Origin: Flavobacteriales bacterium UBA952
Lineage (GTDB): Bacteria; Bacteroidota; Bacteroidia; Flavobacteriales_D; Crocinitomicaceae
Assembly: GCA_905182495.1 (NCBI GenBank)
Contig: CAJJBU010000002.1
Coordinates: 41,636 to 105,635 of the forward strand
Length of the DNA: 64,000 nt
Reading direction: 5' to 3'
Notes under the pieces: model-generated
What the model saw: only the letters and a program-made list of their open reading frames with translations
What the model was told of the DNA's origin: nothing
The model's database searches: none
Made by a program: the position numbers and the translations under genes
Shown: positions 54,422-63,084 of the stretch, in pieces
Layout: each line of letters begins with the position of its first letter
Position numbering within the stretch: position 1 is the first letter of the stretch

Positions 54422-56986
54422 CTATAGGAATGCAGGTGGTTTTCGAAATTCGATTTTAGCATCTCGAAAGATTGAAGACGTATTTCTTAAACTTACTAAA
54501 AAACTTTTATTTCCGCCAATAGGCGTCCAGTAAATTGAAAGTGCCCAACAGTGCATATTTCGATTCAATGATAGATTTGCATTTGTGAGCGATTTATCAA
54601 CGATATTCAAATTAACATTTCCGGATAGATTCCAACGCTTTGTAAAGCTAATATCACCCCGCATACTCAATGACTGGATAAATAGTAGGGCATCCGGACT
54701 ACTCTCAGTAACATTTTGATTTGCCCGAATGCTATATATATGGGAAATCGTCATTTTCCATGGTATATCAAAAAACACCATGTGCTCTGGGTGCAAAGCA
54801 AAATAATTAAAATCTGCATTCCATTGGTCATTCAAATGTGCGGTTTCTTCTTTAATTTTCACCCGATCCTTTTTAGGCGCCATAACAAGGGTGGTAGAGA
54901 AATTAACATTTAAGAAACGCCCAAGGCCCTGGCTACTATTAAGGGCATACCTACTACCCGTTATTCCGGTTATACTATCCCATTCATAAGGACTAAAGCT
55001 TGCATTAGTAACTACATTTAGCCAAGTCCTCGGACTAATTCGCATGTTTAAGTTAATATTTGACAAATTCATAGAATCCTTTAAAAAGTCATAATTTCCA
55101 GCTAAGGAAAGCTGATCGATCAATCTGACTTTCTTAAACCCTGTTACCGTATCCTCATCCGATTTATATTTTAATTCAAATGTATTATTCACTGAAAAAC
55201 TTAAAAATGAGGCCTCACTTGTGTTTCCTACAGAGTATAGGCTTCGTTCATATTGGGAATAGCTAATTGAAGATTGATCTACCCCAAAATCTCCTGTAGT
55301 TAATGGGTTAATCAATGGCACATATCGATAACTCAACTTAGGCGTCATAATATGGCGCATTTTAGCCTTCTTTTTTCCGATAAATTGAAAATAAGAATAC
55401 AACATCGTAGTCGCACTTACATTCAAATTAAATTCATGAGCTAGGTCTGCACTCTTAATTGTATCCACCTGAGTCAGGTTGTTTATAGGATCATAAGACT
55501 TATCAACCTGTTGAAAATTCAGCTTGGTGGCATAATTTGCACTTGGTGTTACTTTTATAATGTTCTTAAATAAACCTCCTGTGGTTTGCAGGCTCATGGA
55601 TTGCTTTGCCCCAAACATGAACTGATCACTAATTCGATTAAAATCTCCTTGACTTAACAAAGAATCTGAAAACGTTGACTTGTTTTGACCATCAAAATTG
55701 TAAGCGAAACCTATTCTCTCGATAATTTTTTTCCATTCTTTATTTGAACGATTAATGAACTTTTTAAAAGGGAATACCCTAGTCATATTCGCCGTTATTA
55801 TCGGGCTCGTTAAGGATATAGATTCGGACAAAGAATTTTGTCTGAGAGAAATTTTCATGCCTATATTCAATGGTTTCCCAGGAAAGCTCTTATTTAAGTT
55901 AATATCCGAATTAAATGAATTATTAAAGTAGTTTGGATTAATTGGGTCTAGATTGTTTTTCGTTTGGTTGTCCGATATGAAATTCACGTTTGAAGAAAAA
56001 GACCAATTTGGATTTGATTTTCTAGCTTTTCGATGCGACCAAACTATGGTTGCCTTATTGTTGGTTTCATTAGAGGGGAACCCTGAACGAAACTGTTGAA
56101 AACCAAGGGATAATCTACCAGAAAACGCATACCGTTTGGCATAGTCTAAATCATTTCTCAAGCCCCAACTACCACGGCTATATAAATTGGCATAGATAGA
56201 GGTTTGAAACTTTTCATTAATCGGAATATAATACCCTAGATTTTGAAAACCAAAACCAAAAGAAGAGCTCGGTACCAACTCAGGAAATAAAATACCATGG
56301 GTTCTCTCTTTTTGATTCGGTATGAGGGCAAATGGTAATCCAAATGGTGTTGGTATCCCATTAATCCATAAATTCATTGGCCCTGCAACAATACGTTTTT
56401 CAGGAACAATTACACCTTTTGAGAGCTGAAAATGGTAATGGGGATTTTTTTCGTCACAAGTCGTCAACCTACCCTTCAAAAGATGAATTTCTTCAGAAGG
56501 ATGGCGTTTTGCCGTACCCATTTTGAAATAAAACTCATCTTGCTGAAGCCCTAGTTCGATAATAAACCCTTTTTTGGTTTTCATATTATAGCGCATTTCT
56601 TCGCACATCATTTTTTCAGCCCCATCCTGAAATTCAGGATACTCCATTGGCTTACCAATAGAATCCAGAATATACTTAGCAGTGACTTCATTCAAAGCAA
56701 GGTCCACTTCAATGTAGCCTGCAGTTAACGAGATTTCTCCCATATCTACCCTAGCCCCACCATACAAGAATACCAACTTGTTTTTTAAATCACTATAAAT
56801 GGAATCTCGAGCGCTATAGGTAATAACTTCTTGTAAATCAGATTCATTGACATATACTGTGTCCCTAGCTTCGGACTGCGCGGTAACCCAATTGCCATTT
56901 TGCATTATTAACAAAGCGAAGGGTATAAAATGTAGTATGGAATGAAGTTTGCTCAATAGGAGTATACTAAATTTGTTTATATGCAA
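54422..56986 (-). CDS. lptD: LPS-assembly outer-membrane protein LptD (Bacteroidota type)
   Basis: 854 residues. After an N-terminal signal-like region (residues ~1-37) the OstA/LptD-like N-terminal domain has VYVNESDLQEVITYSARDSI, then LVFLYGGARVDMGEISLTAG and MRYNMKTKKGFIIELGLQQ. The large C-terminal barrel has many aromatic strands (YAKRYAFSGRLSLGFQQF, SYSQYERSLYSVGNTSEAS) and ends in FRKPPAFL. It inserts lipopolysaccharide into the outer leaflet. The start is a TTG at 56986 with TAATTTTG 10 bases upstream; the start overlaps the divergent amidase start region by six bases. Confidence 0.9.
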   Translation of the reverse strand: MHINKFSILLLSKLHSILHFIPFALLIMQNGNWVTAQSEARDTVYVNESDLQEVITYSARDSIYSDLKNKLVFLYGGARVDMGEISLTAGYIEVDLALNEVTAKYILDSIGKPMEYPEFQDGAEKMMCEEMRYNMKTKKGFIIELGLQQDEFYFKMGTAKRHPSEEIHLLKGRLTTCDEKNPHYHFQLSKGVIVPEKRIVAGPMNLWINGIPTPFGLPFALIPNQKERTHGILFPELVPSSSFGFGFQNLGYYIPINEKFQTSIYANLYSRGSWGLRNDLDYAKRYAFSGRLSLGFQQFRSGFPSNETNNKATIVWSHRKARKSNPNWSFSSNVNFISDNQTKNNLDPINPNYFNNSFNSDINLNKSFPGKPLNIGMKISLRQNSLSESISLTSPIITANMTRVFPFKKFINRSNKEWKKIIERIGFAYNFDGQNKSTFSDSLLSQGDFNRISDQFMFGAKQSMSLQTTGGLFKNIIKVTPSANYATKLNFQQVDKSYDPINNLTQVDTIKSADLAHEFNLNVSATTMLYSYFQFIGKKKAKMRHIMTPKLSYRYVPLINPLTTGDFGVDQSSISYSQYERSLYSVGNTSEASFLSFSVNNTFELKYKSDEDTVTGFKKVRLIDQLSLAGNYDFLKDSMNLSNINLNMRISPRTWLNVVTNASFSPYEWDSITGITGSRYALNSSQGLGRFLNVNFSTTLVMAPKKDRVKIKEETAHLNDQWNADFNYFALHPEHMVFFDIPWKMTISHIYSIRANQNVTESSPDALLFIQSLSMRGDISFTKRWNLSGNVNLNIVDKSLTNANLSLNRNMHCWALSIYWTPIGGNKSFLVSLRNTSSIFRDAKIEFRKPPAFL

Positions 56987-58156
56987 ATCAATAGCACAAA
57001 ATTACCAATTTTACCAATGTATAGCAGTAACGCAACGAGAAGCATTTTATTTGTATTAATAAGTCTATCTATCCTTATTCCGGTTCATAGTCAAAATTCA
57101 ATAGAAACAATTGTAATTGATGCAGGTCATGGCGGGAAGGACCCAGGCTGTCATGGCAAGTTTTCAAAAGAGAAACACGTCTGTCTATCCATGGCTTTAA
57201 AACTTGGGGCCCTTATTAAAAAGAAATATCCTGAACTCAAGGTAATATACACTAGGGACAAAGATGTTTTTGTGGAATTAGGTGAACGGGCAAATATTGC
57301 CAATAAGGCAAAAGCCGATTTATTCATTTGTATTCATGCCAATGCGGCCTCGCCTGCTGCCTATGGAACAGAAACATATGTTTTAGGCCTGCACAGGTCC
57401 GAATCGCAACAAAAAGTAGCGTCTCGAGAGAATTCCATTATAGAGCTAGAAGAAGATGGCGGAGCCCAATATAAGGACTTCGATTTATCGCCAGATGCTA
57501 TCATTGCCAAACGACTTCAGCTATCTGTTTTCCTCGACCACGCCATTAAGTTTGCACAATATATTCAGGCTGAATTCAAAAAATTAGGTAGAAAGGACCG
57601 AGGGGTAAAGCAAGCAGGCTTCATGGTTTTGTATAGAACTACCATGCCCAGCGTGTTAATAGAAACAGGGTTTTTAACCCACCCAAACGAAGAGAATTTT
57701 CTTGGAAAAGAAGCTGGTCAAAAGACAATGGCGAATGCTATGTTTGTTGCATTTGAAAATTATAAAGGGTCAATTGAAGGTACCGATTCAGAAAACACAC
57801 CCACTACTTTAAAACCATCAAAAACAACAATCCTTGTTGAAAAACCTAGCGAGAATGACAAGGTGAATGAGCAAGAACAAAAAACCAAAGGTCTGCAATT
57901 TCGAGTTCAAATTTTGAGTTCAAATTCAAAAATAGCGCATGCTTCATCACGGTTTAAAGGGGAAAAAGACATCTACTTATACCAGCAGGGAGGCTTATTT
58001 AAATACTGCACAAAAAGTTTTAAGCAAGATATTAACGCTGCTTCAAAATACAAGACTGAAATGCGTGAAAAAGGGTTTAATGGTGCCTTTGTTGTAGCCT
58101 TCTTAAACGGAGAACGTATTGGTATTGAAAAAGGTATTAAATTAGTAGAAAATTAA
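56981..58156 (+). CDS. N-acetylmuramoyl-L-alanine amidase with SPOR-like C-terminus
   Basis: 391 residues. A signal peptide lies near residues ~18-39 (ILFVLISLSILIPVHS). The Amidase_3 zinc enzyme spans ~43-262: VIDAGHGGKDPGCHG (zinc His), FVELGERANIANKAKADLFI, CIHANAA (His), SVLIETGFLTHPNEE (catalytic Glu). The C-terminal ~90 residues (FRVQILSSNSKIAHAS, YKTEMREKGFNGAFVVAFLN) resemble a SPOR domain that targets denuded septal glycan. It splits cell-wall peptide bridges during division. A second in-frame ATG at 57017 may be the real start because the first 12 residues overlap the divergent lptD start. Four bases before the MCE gene. Confidence 0.92.
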   Translation: MQINSTKLPILPMYSSNATRSILFVLISLSILIPVHSQNSIETIVIDAGHGGKDPGCHGKFSKEKHVCLSMALKLGALIKKKYPELKVIYTRDKDVFVELGERANIANKAKADLFICIHANAASPAAYGTETYVLGLHRSESQQKVASRENSIIELEEDGGAQYKDFDLSPDAIIAKRLQLSVFLDHAIKFAQYIQAEFKKLGRKDRGVKQAGFMVLYRTTMPSVLIETGFLTHPNEENFLGKEAGQKTMANAMFVAFENYKGSIEGTDSENTPTTLKPSKTTILVEKPSENDKVNEQEQKTKGLQFRVQILSSNSKIAHASSRFKGEKDIYLYQQGGLFKYCTKSFKQDINAASKYKTEMREKGFNGAFVVAFLNGERIGIEKGIKLVEN

Positions 58157-58159
58157 GGT

Positions 58160-59197
58160 TTGAAGTTTCAAAAAGAAATAAAGGCAGGTGTTGTAGCTGT
58201 AATCGCAATTGTAATATTGGTATTCGGTATTAACTTTTTAAAAGGTTATAGTTTTTTTGGTGGAGATGATCTTTATCATTCCTATTTCGAAAACTCAAAC
58301 CAACTCATGGTTTCGAGTGATGTTATTTTAAATGGTGTGGTCATTGGAAAAGTCATCAGCGTTGACATATTTCCTGAAAACAATCCAAACAGACGCGTGA
58401 AAATTGGATTTAATGTTCAGAATAGTAATGTGAAACTCACCAAAGGAAGTACTGTTGAAATAGGCTCACCAGATTTTTTTACTAAAGGATTAATTTTAAA
58501 AACCAATCCTTCCAATAAAAATGAATATCCGAAAGGATCTGAAATACCTGGAATAAAATCAAGCTTAGACATTGCCTATCAAGTAAAGGAATATGCAGAT
58601 CCGATTACTCAAAAACTACAAAGCATGATGATTTCTGTAGATAACATGGTAAACTCTCTTTCTGCTTTTTGGGATTCCACTGCGACTTCCGAATTAGAGG
58701 GAAGCTTCAACCGTATCAAAACAACCATTGATAAGCTAGGTAATGCAGCTGAAGAAATCGAGCTTTTTGTTGCGCAAGAAAGACTACAATTCTCGAGGAT
58801 CATGTCCAATGTAGAGAGTATCACCGTAAACTTGAAAAAGAGCAACGACGAGGTGAGTCAAATCATAGGGAATGCTAAAAAAATATCTGACGATTTGGTT
58901 TCCGCAGATTTCAAGGGCGTGATATTGGATGCCTCTACATCAATTCAAAAAATCAATGCCCTTTTAACCGAAGTAGAAAACGGAACTGGAACAATGAGTA
59001 AACTGCTCTATGACGAGGAATTGTATTTAGAATTAGTTGACTCCAACAAGAAACTTCAAGACTTGGTTGAGGACCTCACCTTGCATCCTGAGAGATATAT
59101 TCATTTCTCATTACTAGGTTCAAAAACGAAGGGAACAACTTTAAGTCCAAAGGAAGAGAGGAAGTTGAGAAAACTTTTAGACACCATCCAAGAATAA
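58160..59197 (+). CDS. MCE/MlaD-family lipid-transport protein
   Basis: 345 residues. Start is a TTG at 58160 (the sequence reads ttgaagtttcaa). One N-terminal membrane helix (residues ~8-27, GVVAVIAIVILVFGINFL). The MCE domain covers ~35-120: YFENSNQLMVSSDVILNGVV then IGKVISVDIFPENN, PDFFTKGLILKTNP. A long helical C-terminal part (MISVDNMVNSLSAFWDS, IISNAKKISDDL-type segment) forms an extended coiled coil, as in MlaD-like proteins. It may shuttle lipids between membranes. No MlaE or MlaF gene is next to it; it follows the amidase directly. Confidence 0.9.
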   Translation: MKFQKEIKAGVVAVIAIVILVFGINFLKGYSFFGGDDLYHSYFENSNQLMVSSDVILNGVVIGKVISVDIFPENNPNRRVKIGFNVQNSNVKLTKGSTVEIGSPDFFTKGLILKTNPSNKNEYPKGSEIPGIKSSLDIAYQVKEYADPITQKLQSMMISVDNMVNSLSAFWDSTATSELEGSFNRIKTTIDKLGNAAEEIELFVAQERLQFSRIMSNVESITVNLKKSNDEVSQIIGNAKKISDDLVSADFKGVILDASTSIQKINALLTEVENGTGTMSKLLYDEELYLELVDSNKKLQDLVEDLTLHPERYIHFSLLGSKTKGTTLSPKEERKLRKLLDTIQE

Positions 59198-59209
59198 GCA
59201 TCTGTGAAT

Positions 59210-60538
59210 ATGAGCATTCTTTTTTTTGCATTAATTGCCCTAATTGGGTTAGGTTTTTTTTCATACAATGTTTGGAAAATCAGATACAATATCAATCTAG
59301 GTTTACCAACAGATCGATCAGGCCAAATAGGGAAACGATTAAAAACAATGATTCTTGTTGCATTTGGGCAGCAAAAAATGTTTAGCCGTCCCATCCCTGC
59401 CCTTCTGCATCTTTGCTTGTATGTGGCATTTGTAATTACACAGGTTGAACTCTTTGAGATTTTCGCTGACGGATTAACGGGTGAGCACAGGTTGTTTTCA
59501 AGTGGTCTTGGTGGATTTTACACCTTTGCAATTAGTTTTATTGAAATATTATCTGTTGCCGCTTTTTTTGCTACTATTATATTTTTAGCCAGAAGAAACT
59601 TATTAAAACTCCCAAGGTTAAATATGAAAGAAATGATAGGTTGGCCGACCAAAGACGCCAATCTCATTCTCATTTTCGAGCTTATACTATTGGCCTGTAT
59701 TTTTACGATGAACGGGGCTGACGAAGTTCTTTTTCAACGAGGCGAGTCTCATGCAAGCATGGGTACTGGAGACAGCTTTGGCTTTAGTGTTTCCTCCTTT
59801 TTAGGACCTCTTTTATTTGATGGTTTAAGTACTGGAAACTTGCATATTGTTGAACGAATAGGTTGGTGGGGACATTTATTTATGGTTCTCGGTTTTTTAA
59901 ACTACCTGCCCTACTCCAAACATTTTCACATATTACTGGCTTTCCCTAACACCTATTATTCCAATCTTGAAAAGAAAGGCAAGTTCAATAATATGCCCAG
60001 CGTGACCCAAGAAGTCAAATTAATGATGGACCCAAATGCAGACCCTTATGCAACTGCTCCTGAAACAACTCCTCCTTCTAGATTTGGCGCAAAAGACGTA
60101 ACGGATTTATCCTGGAAGAATTTAATGGATGCCTATACTTGTACTGAATGTGGACGATGCACATCATCTTGCCCTGCGAATATAACAGGTAAGCTTTTGT
60201 CGCCACGAAAAATAATGATGGATACAAGGGACCGCTTGGCAGAAGTTGGCGAAAGCAAAAGAAAAAACGGTATAGATCATGAGGATGGAAAATCACTTTT
60301 AGGTGATTATATCACAGAAGAAGAATTATGGGCCTGCACTTCATGTAACGCATGTGTTGACGAATGCCCTGTTAATATAGATCCTTTATCAATCATCATT
60401 GACCTTAGAAGATTTCTAGTTATGGAGGAATCGAAAATACCAAACGAACTCGCTGGTATGCTCACGAACATAGAAAATAATGGAGCACCATGGCAATTTT
60501 CACAAAACGACAGATTAAATTGGGCAAATGAAGAATGA
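59210..60538 (+). CDS. Membrane-bound iron-sulfur oxidoreductase (HdrC/heterodisulfide-reductase-like)
   Basis: 442 residues from ATG at 59210 (a GTG at 59204 is in frame). The N-terminal half has about five membrane helices (SILFFALIALIGLGFFSYNV; GGFYTFAISFIEILSVAAFF; ILIFELILLACIFTMNG; WWGHLFMVLGFLNYLPY) with His residues suited to haem. The C-terminal half is a two-[4Fe-4S] ferredoxin region: YTCTECGRCTSSCPANITG and ACTSCNACVDECPVNIDP. It probably passes electrons between a quinone pool and the partner at 60966. The last bases overlap the HAD-like gene by 11 bp. Confidence 0.9.
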   Translation: MSILFFALIALIGLGFFSYNVWKIRYNINLGLPTDRSGQIGKRLKTMILVAFGQQKMFSRPIPALLHLCLYVAFVITQVELFEIFADGLTGEHRLFSSGLGGFYTFAISFIEILSVAAFFATIIFLARRNLLKLPRLNMKEMIGWPTKDANLILIFELILLACIFTMNGADEVLFQRGESHASMGTGDSFGFSVSSFLGPLLFDGLSTGNLHIVERIGWWGHLFMVLGFLNYLPYSKHFHILLAFPNTYYSNLEKKGKFNNMPSVTQEVKLMMDPNADPYATAPETTPPSRFGAKDVTDLSWKNLMDAYTCTECGRCTSSCPANITGKLLSPRKIMMDTRDRLAEVGESKRKNGIDHEDGKSLLGDYITEEELWACTSCNACVDECPVNIDPLSIIIDLRRFLVMEESKIPNELAGMLTNIENNGAPWQFSQNDRLNWANEE

Positions 60539-60962
60539 GAAAATAGATTTTAAATTAATCGATGTAATTGAAGATGGAAAAGCAATTTCTCCTATTCTGC
60601 CTGAAGAAGTTAAAAATTACATGATTGATATCGATGGTACCATCTGTGATGATATTCCTAATGAGGAACCAGAAAGAATGTCAACGGCAAAATTATTTGA
60701 TGATGCACTCGATACAATTAATGCTTGGTTTGAAGAAGGACACAAAATTACTTTTTTCACATCCCGAGTTGAAGATCACCGAAACGTAACTGAAAAATGG
60801 TTAGATGAAAATGGATTCAAGTATCATGGATTACTAATGGGTAAGCCAAGGGGCGGGAATTATCATTGGATTGATAACCATATTGTACGCGCAACAAGGT
60901 ACGAAGGTAAATTCACCAATCTTGTGGAAAAAAGTGCTAATATTCAAGTCTTTAAAGAATAG
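60528..60962 (+). CDS. HAD-like phosphatase-fold protein
   Basis: 144 residues. The HAD nucleophile motif is YMIDIDGTICDDIP (DxDxT), preceded by an N-terminal ~28-residue extension. Motif II is ITFFTSRVEDHRNVTEKWLD, and the C-terminal part has MGKPRGGNYHWIDNHIVRAT. Such proteins in Bacteroidota have been labelled phosphoheptose isomerase without good evidence; I would not assign that. It lies between the two iron-sulfur genes, overlapping the first by 11 bp and four bases before the second, which suggests a role tied to that complex. Confidence 0.85.
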   Translation: MKNEKIDFKLIDVIEDGKAISPILPEEVKNYMIDIDGTICDDIPNEEPERMSTAKLFDDALDTINAWFEEGHKITFFTSRVEDHRNVTEKWLDENGFKYHGLLMGKPRGGNYHWIDNHIVRATRYEGKFTNLVEKSANIQVFKE

Positions 60963-60965
60963 CCT

Positions 60966-61754
60966 ATGAATCTTCATGTACCTACAATGGCTGAAATGAA
61001 AGCTAAAGGAGAAAACCCCGAGATTCTATTTTGGGTTGGTTGCTCTGGAAGCTTTGATGACCGTGCAAAAAAAATCACGAAAGCAGTGGTTAAAATTTTA
61101 AATAGCTGTAAGGTTTCATTTGCAGTTCTAGGGACAGAAGAAAGCTGTTCTGGAGACCCTGCGAAAAGAGCAGGAAATGAATTCACTTATCAAATGCAGG
61201 CTATGATGAACATTGAAGTTCTTAATGGCTATGATGTTAAAAAAATAGTAACGGCTTGTCCACATTGCTTCAATACATTAAAAAATGAATATCCTGAGCT
61301 CGGAGGGGACTATGAAGTTGTTCATCACACGCAACTGATTCAAGACCTCATCAATACAGGTAAGCTTGTTTTAGAAAACTCACAATCCTTTAAAGGCAAG
61401 AAGATCACCTTTCATGATCCGTGCTATTTAGGACGTGCAAATGATGTTTACGAAGCACCCAGGAAGCTTATTGAAAAACTTGATGCCGAGCTTGTTGAAA
61501 TGAAAAGATGCAAATCAAAAGGATTATGTTGTGGTGCAGGTGGTGCACAAATGTTTAAAGAAGCTGAAAAAGGAAATAAAGAAATCAATATAGAAAGAAC
61601 GGAAGATGCTATTGAAACTGCGGCTGAAATTATTGCTACAGGATGTCCATTCTGTAATACGATGATGACAGACGGAATCAAAAATGCGGAAAAAGAAGGA
61701 CAAGTAAAAGTATTGGATGTTGCTGAATTAATAGCAAATGCAGCAGAGCTTTAG
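60966..61754 (+). CDS. CCG-domain iron-sulfur protein (HdrB/GlpC/LutA-like)
   Basis: 262 residues with two CCG (cysteine-rich) units: FWVGCSGSFDDR, then ACPHCFNTLKNEYPE; and FHDPCYLGRANDVYEAPRKL, LCCGAGGAQMF, TGCPFCNTMM. These bind a noncubane 4Fe-4S cluster in HdrB and related enzymes. Together with the gene at 59210 it makes an HdrCB/LutA-like electron-transfer pair, but no lactate or succinate dehydrogenase flavoprotein adjoins. The stop overlaps the next start by 17 bp. Confidence 0.92.
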   Translation: MNLHVPTMAEMKAKGENPEILFWVGCSGSFDDRAKKITKAVVKILNSCKVSFAVLGTEESCSGDPAKRAGNEFTYQMQAMMNIEVLNGYDVKKIVTACPHCFNTLKNEYPELGGDYEVVHHTQLIQDLINTGKLVLENSQSFKGKKITFHDPCYLGRANDVYEAPRKLIEKLDAELVEMKRCKSKGLCCGAGGAQMFKEAEKGNKEINIERTEDAIETAAEIIATGCPFCNTMMTDGIKNAEKEGQVKVLDVAELIANAAEL

Positions 61755-62202
61755 TCATTTATTTGAAGACATGCCTGCGAGCAGCAGGGTATGGACATAT
61801 CTATGTAATCGGATATTAAACCCTATCGAAACAGAAGCTTTACAATCGGAAATCGATGGGTTCACGTCGAGCTGGAAAGCACATCAAAAGCCACTGTCCG
61901 CTCAGGGCGGAATCCTTTTTAATCGATACATTATTTTAGTGGTTGATGAGTCCCGTGAAGCTATTTCAGGATGCTCAATTGACTCCTCTGTTCATTTTGT
62001 GAAAATGATTGAATCCAAATTGGGAGTTGACTTTTTTAATCGTTTGAACGTCCTGGTTTCTGAAGGAGACCAACAAAAAATAGTCTCTTACCATGACTTA
62101 GAGCTATTGAAGGGTGCCTTTGTATTCAACCCTAGAGTAGGATCACTAAAGGAACTCAGAGAGAGCTGGTTGCTTGAAATTAAGGAAGCTCCTTTCTTTT
62201 AG
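61738..62202 (+). CDS. Conserved unknown protein (often mislabelled ABC transporter ATPase)
   Basis: 154 residues. A pattern found in Bacteroidota: SHLFEDMPASSRVWTYLCNR near the N-terminus, then ILFNRYIILVVDESREAISG, CSIDSSVHFVKMIESKLGVD, RLNVLVSEGD. I see no Walker motif, so the ATPase label used for relatives is not supported. It is soluble, with no signal peptide. It starts inside the CCG gene (17 bp overlap) and ends against the convergent short aldehyde dehydrogenase. Confidence 0.82.
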   Translation: MQQSFSHLFEDMPASSRVWTYLCNRILNPIETEALQSEIDGFTSSWKAHQKPLSAQGGILFNRYIILVVDESREAISGCSIDSSVHFVKMIESKLGVDFFNRLNVLVSEGDQQKIVSYHDLELLKGAFVFNPRVGSLKELRESWLLEIKEAPFF

Positions 62203-63077
62203 TACGAGCTAGACGAACCACCAATATTTTCAATAGGATGCCAGGTAGTTTTCAATTCTTGAAAATCAGTGATGTATTGAATTCCTTGTCCACCCTGTAC
62301 GTCCCATTCGTCATCATATGTTCTCACACGTTTTAAATTGTCTGCCGAAGCGATCTGAATATCTTTTATATACGCTGAGCGAGAACAAATAGAGATCGCA
62401 TTGACATCCATATGACTAGATAGCGGAGACCATAATTCGGAAACTTGACCCGTTAGTATATTAACGACCCCAGGAGGAACATCTGATGTGTTTAAAACTT
62501 CCGCGAGTGTAACAGCGCATAGTGGTTTAGACTCCGAGGCAATCAAGACGCATGAATTACCCCCTGAAATCACTGGCAATAGCATTGATACCAATCCAAA
62601 TAATGATGAAGATTCTGGAGAAATAATACCTACGAGACCTGTAGGCTCATAACTTGAGAAATTAAAATGAGATGAACTCACCGGATTTACGGAGCTAGCA
62701 ACTTGATTGAATTTATCGCACCAACCTGCGTAATAGACAATCCGATCTATGCAATCATTGACCTCAATTTGAGCCGCTTTTTTAGTAGAATCTTGAAGCA
62801 TCAATTCTTCAATAAACTGAGACTTGCGTCCCTCCAATATTTCGGCAATTCTATAAAGTATTTGCCCTCGGTTAAAAGCAGTTCGTTCTTGCCATGCCCC
62901 TTGGGCTTTTCGTGCAGCCACAACCGCATTTCTTATGTCCTTACGAGAACTTTTACACATATTGGCAATGGATCTTCCACTCGCGTTAGTCGCTTCGTAA
63001 AACCTTCCAGATTCCGTTCTTGGGAATTTACCGCCAATATAGATTTTATATGTTTTTAGAACTTCAATACGTTTCAT
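62199..63077 (-). CDS. Short aldehyde-dehydrogenase-family protein lacking the catalytic half
   Basis: 292 residues, about 60% of a normal ALDH. It covers the N-terminal oligomerisation and NAD-binding region: IYIGGKFPRTESGRFYEAT, VVAARKAQGAWQERTAFNRG, SYEPTGLVGIISPESSS, LPVISGGNSCVLIASESKPL and SDVPPGVVNILTGQ. It ends where ALDHs have the catalytic domain: no LELGGK and no catalytic Cys are present. This is not a frameshift artefact, since the frame closes with its own end. It is seven bases after the full ALDH gene. The pair resembles the two halves of ALDH16 (a full ALDH plus a catalytically dead, shortened second copy). Confidence 0.88.
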   Translation of the reverse strand: MKRIEVLKTYKIYIGGKFPRTESGRFYEATNASGRSIANMCKSSRKDIRNAVVAARKAQGAWQERTAFNRGQILYRIAEILEGRKSQFIEELMLQDSTKKAAQIEVNDCIDRIVYYAGWCDKFNQVASSVNPVSSSHFNFSSYEPTGLVGIISPESSSLFGLVSMLLPVISGGNSCVLIASESKPLCAVTLAEVLNTSDVPPGVVNILTGQVSELWSPLSSHMDVNAISICSRSAYIKDIQIASADNLKRVRTYDDEWDVQGGQGIQYITDFQELKTTWHPIENIGGSSSSY

Positions 63078-63084
63078 TGCTTAA

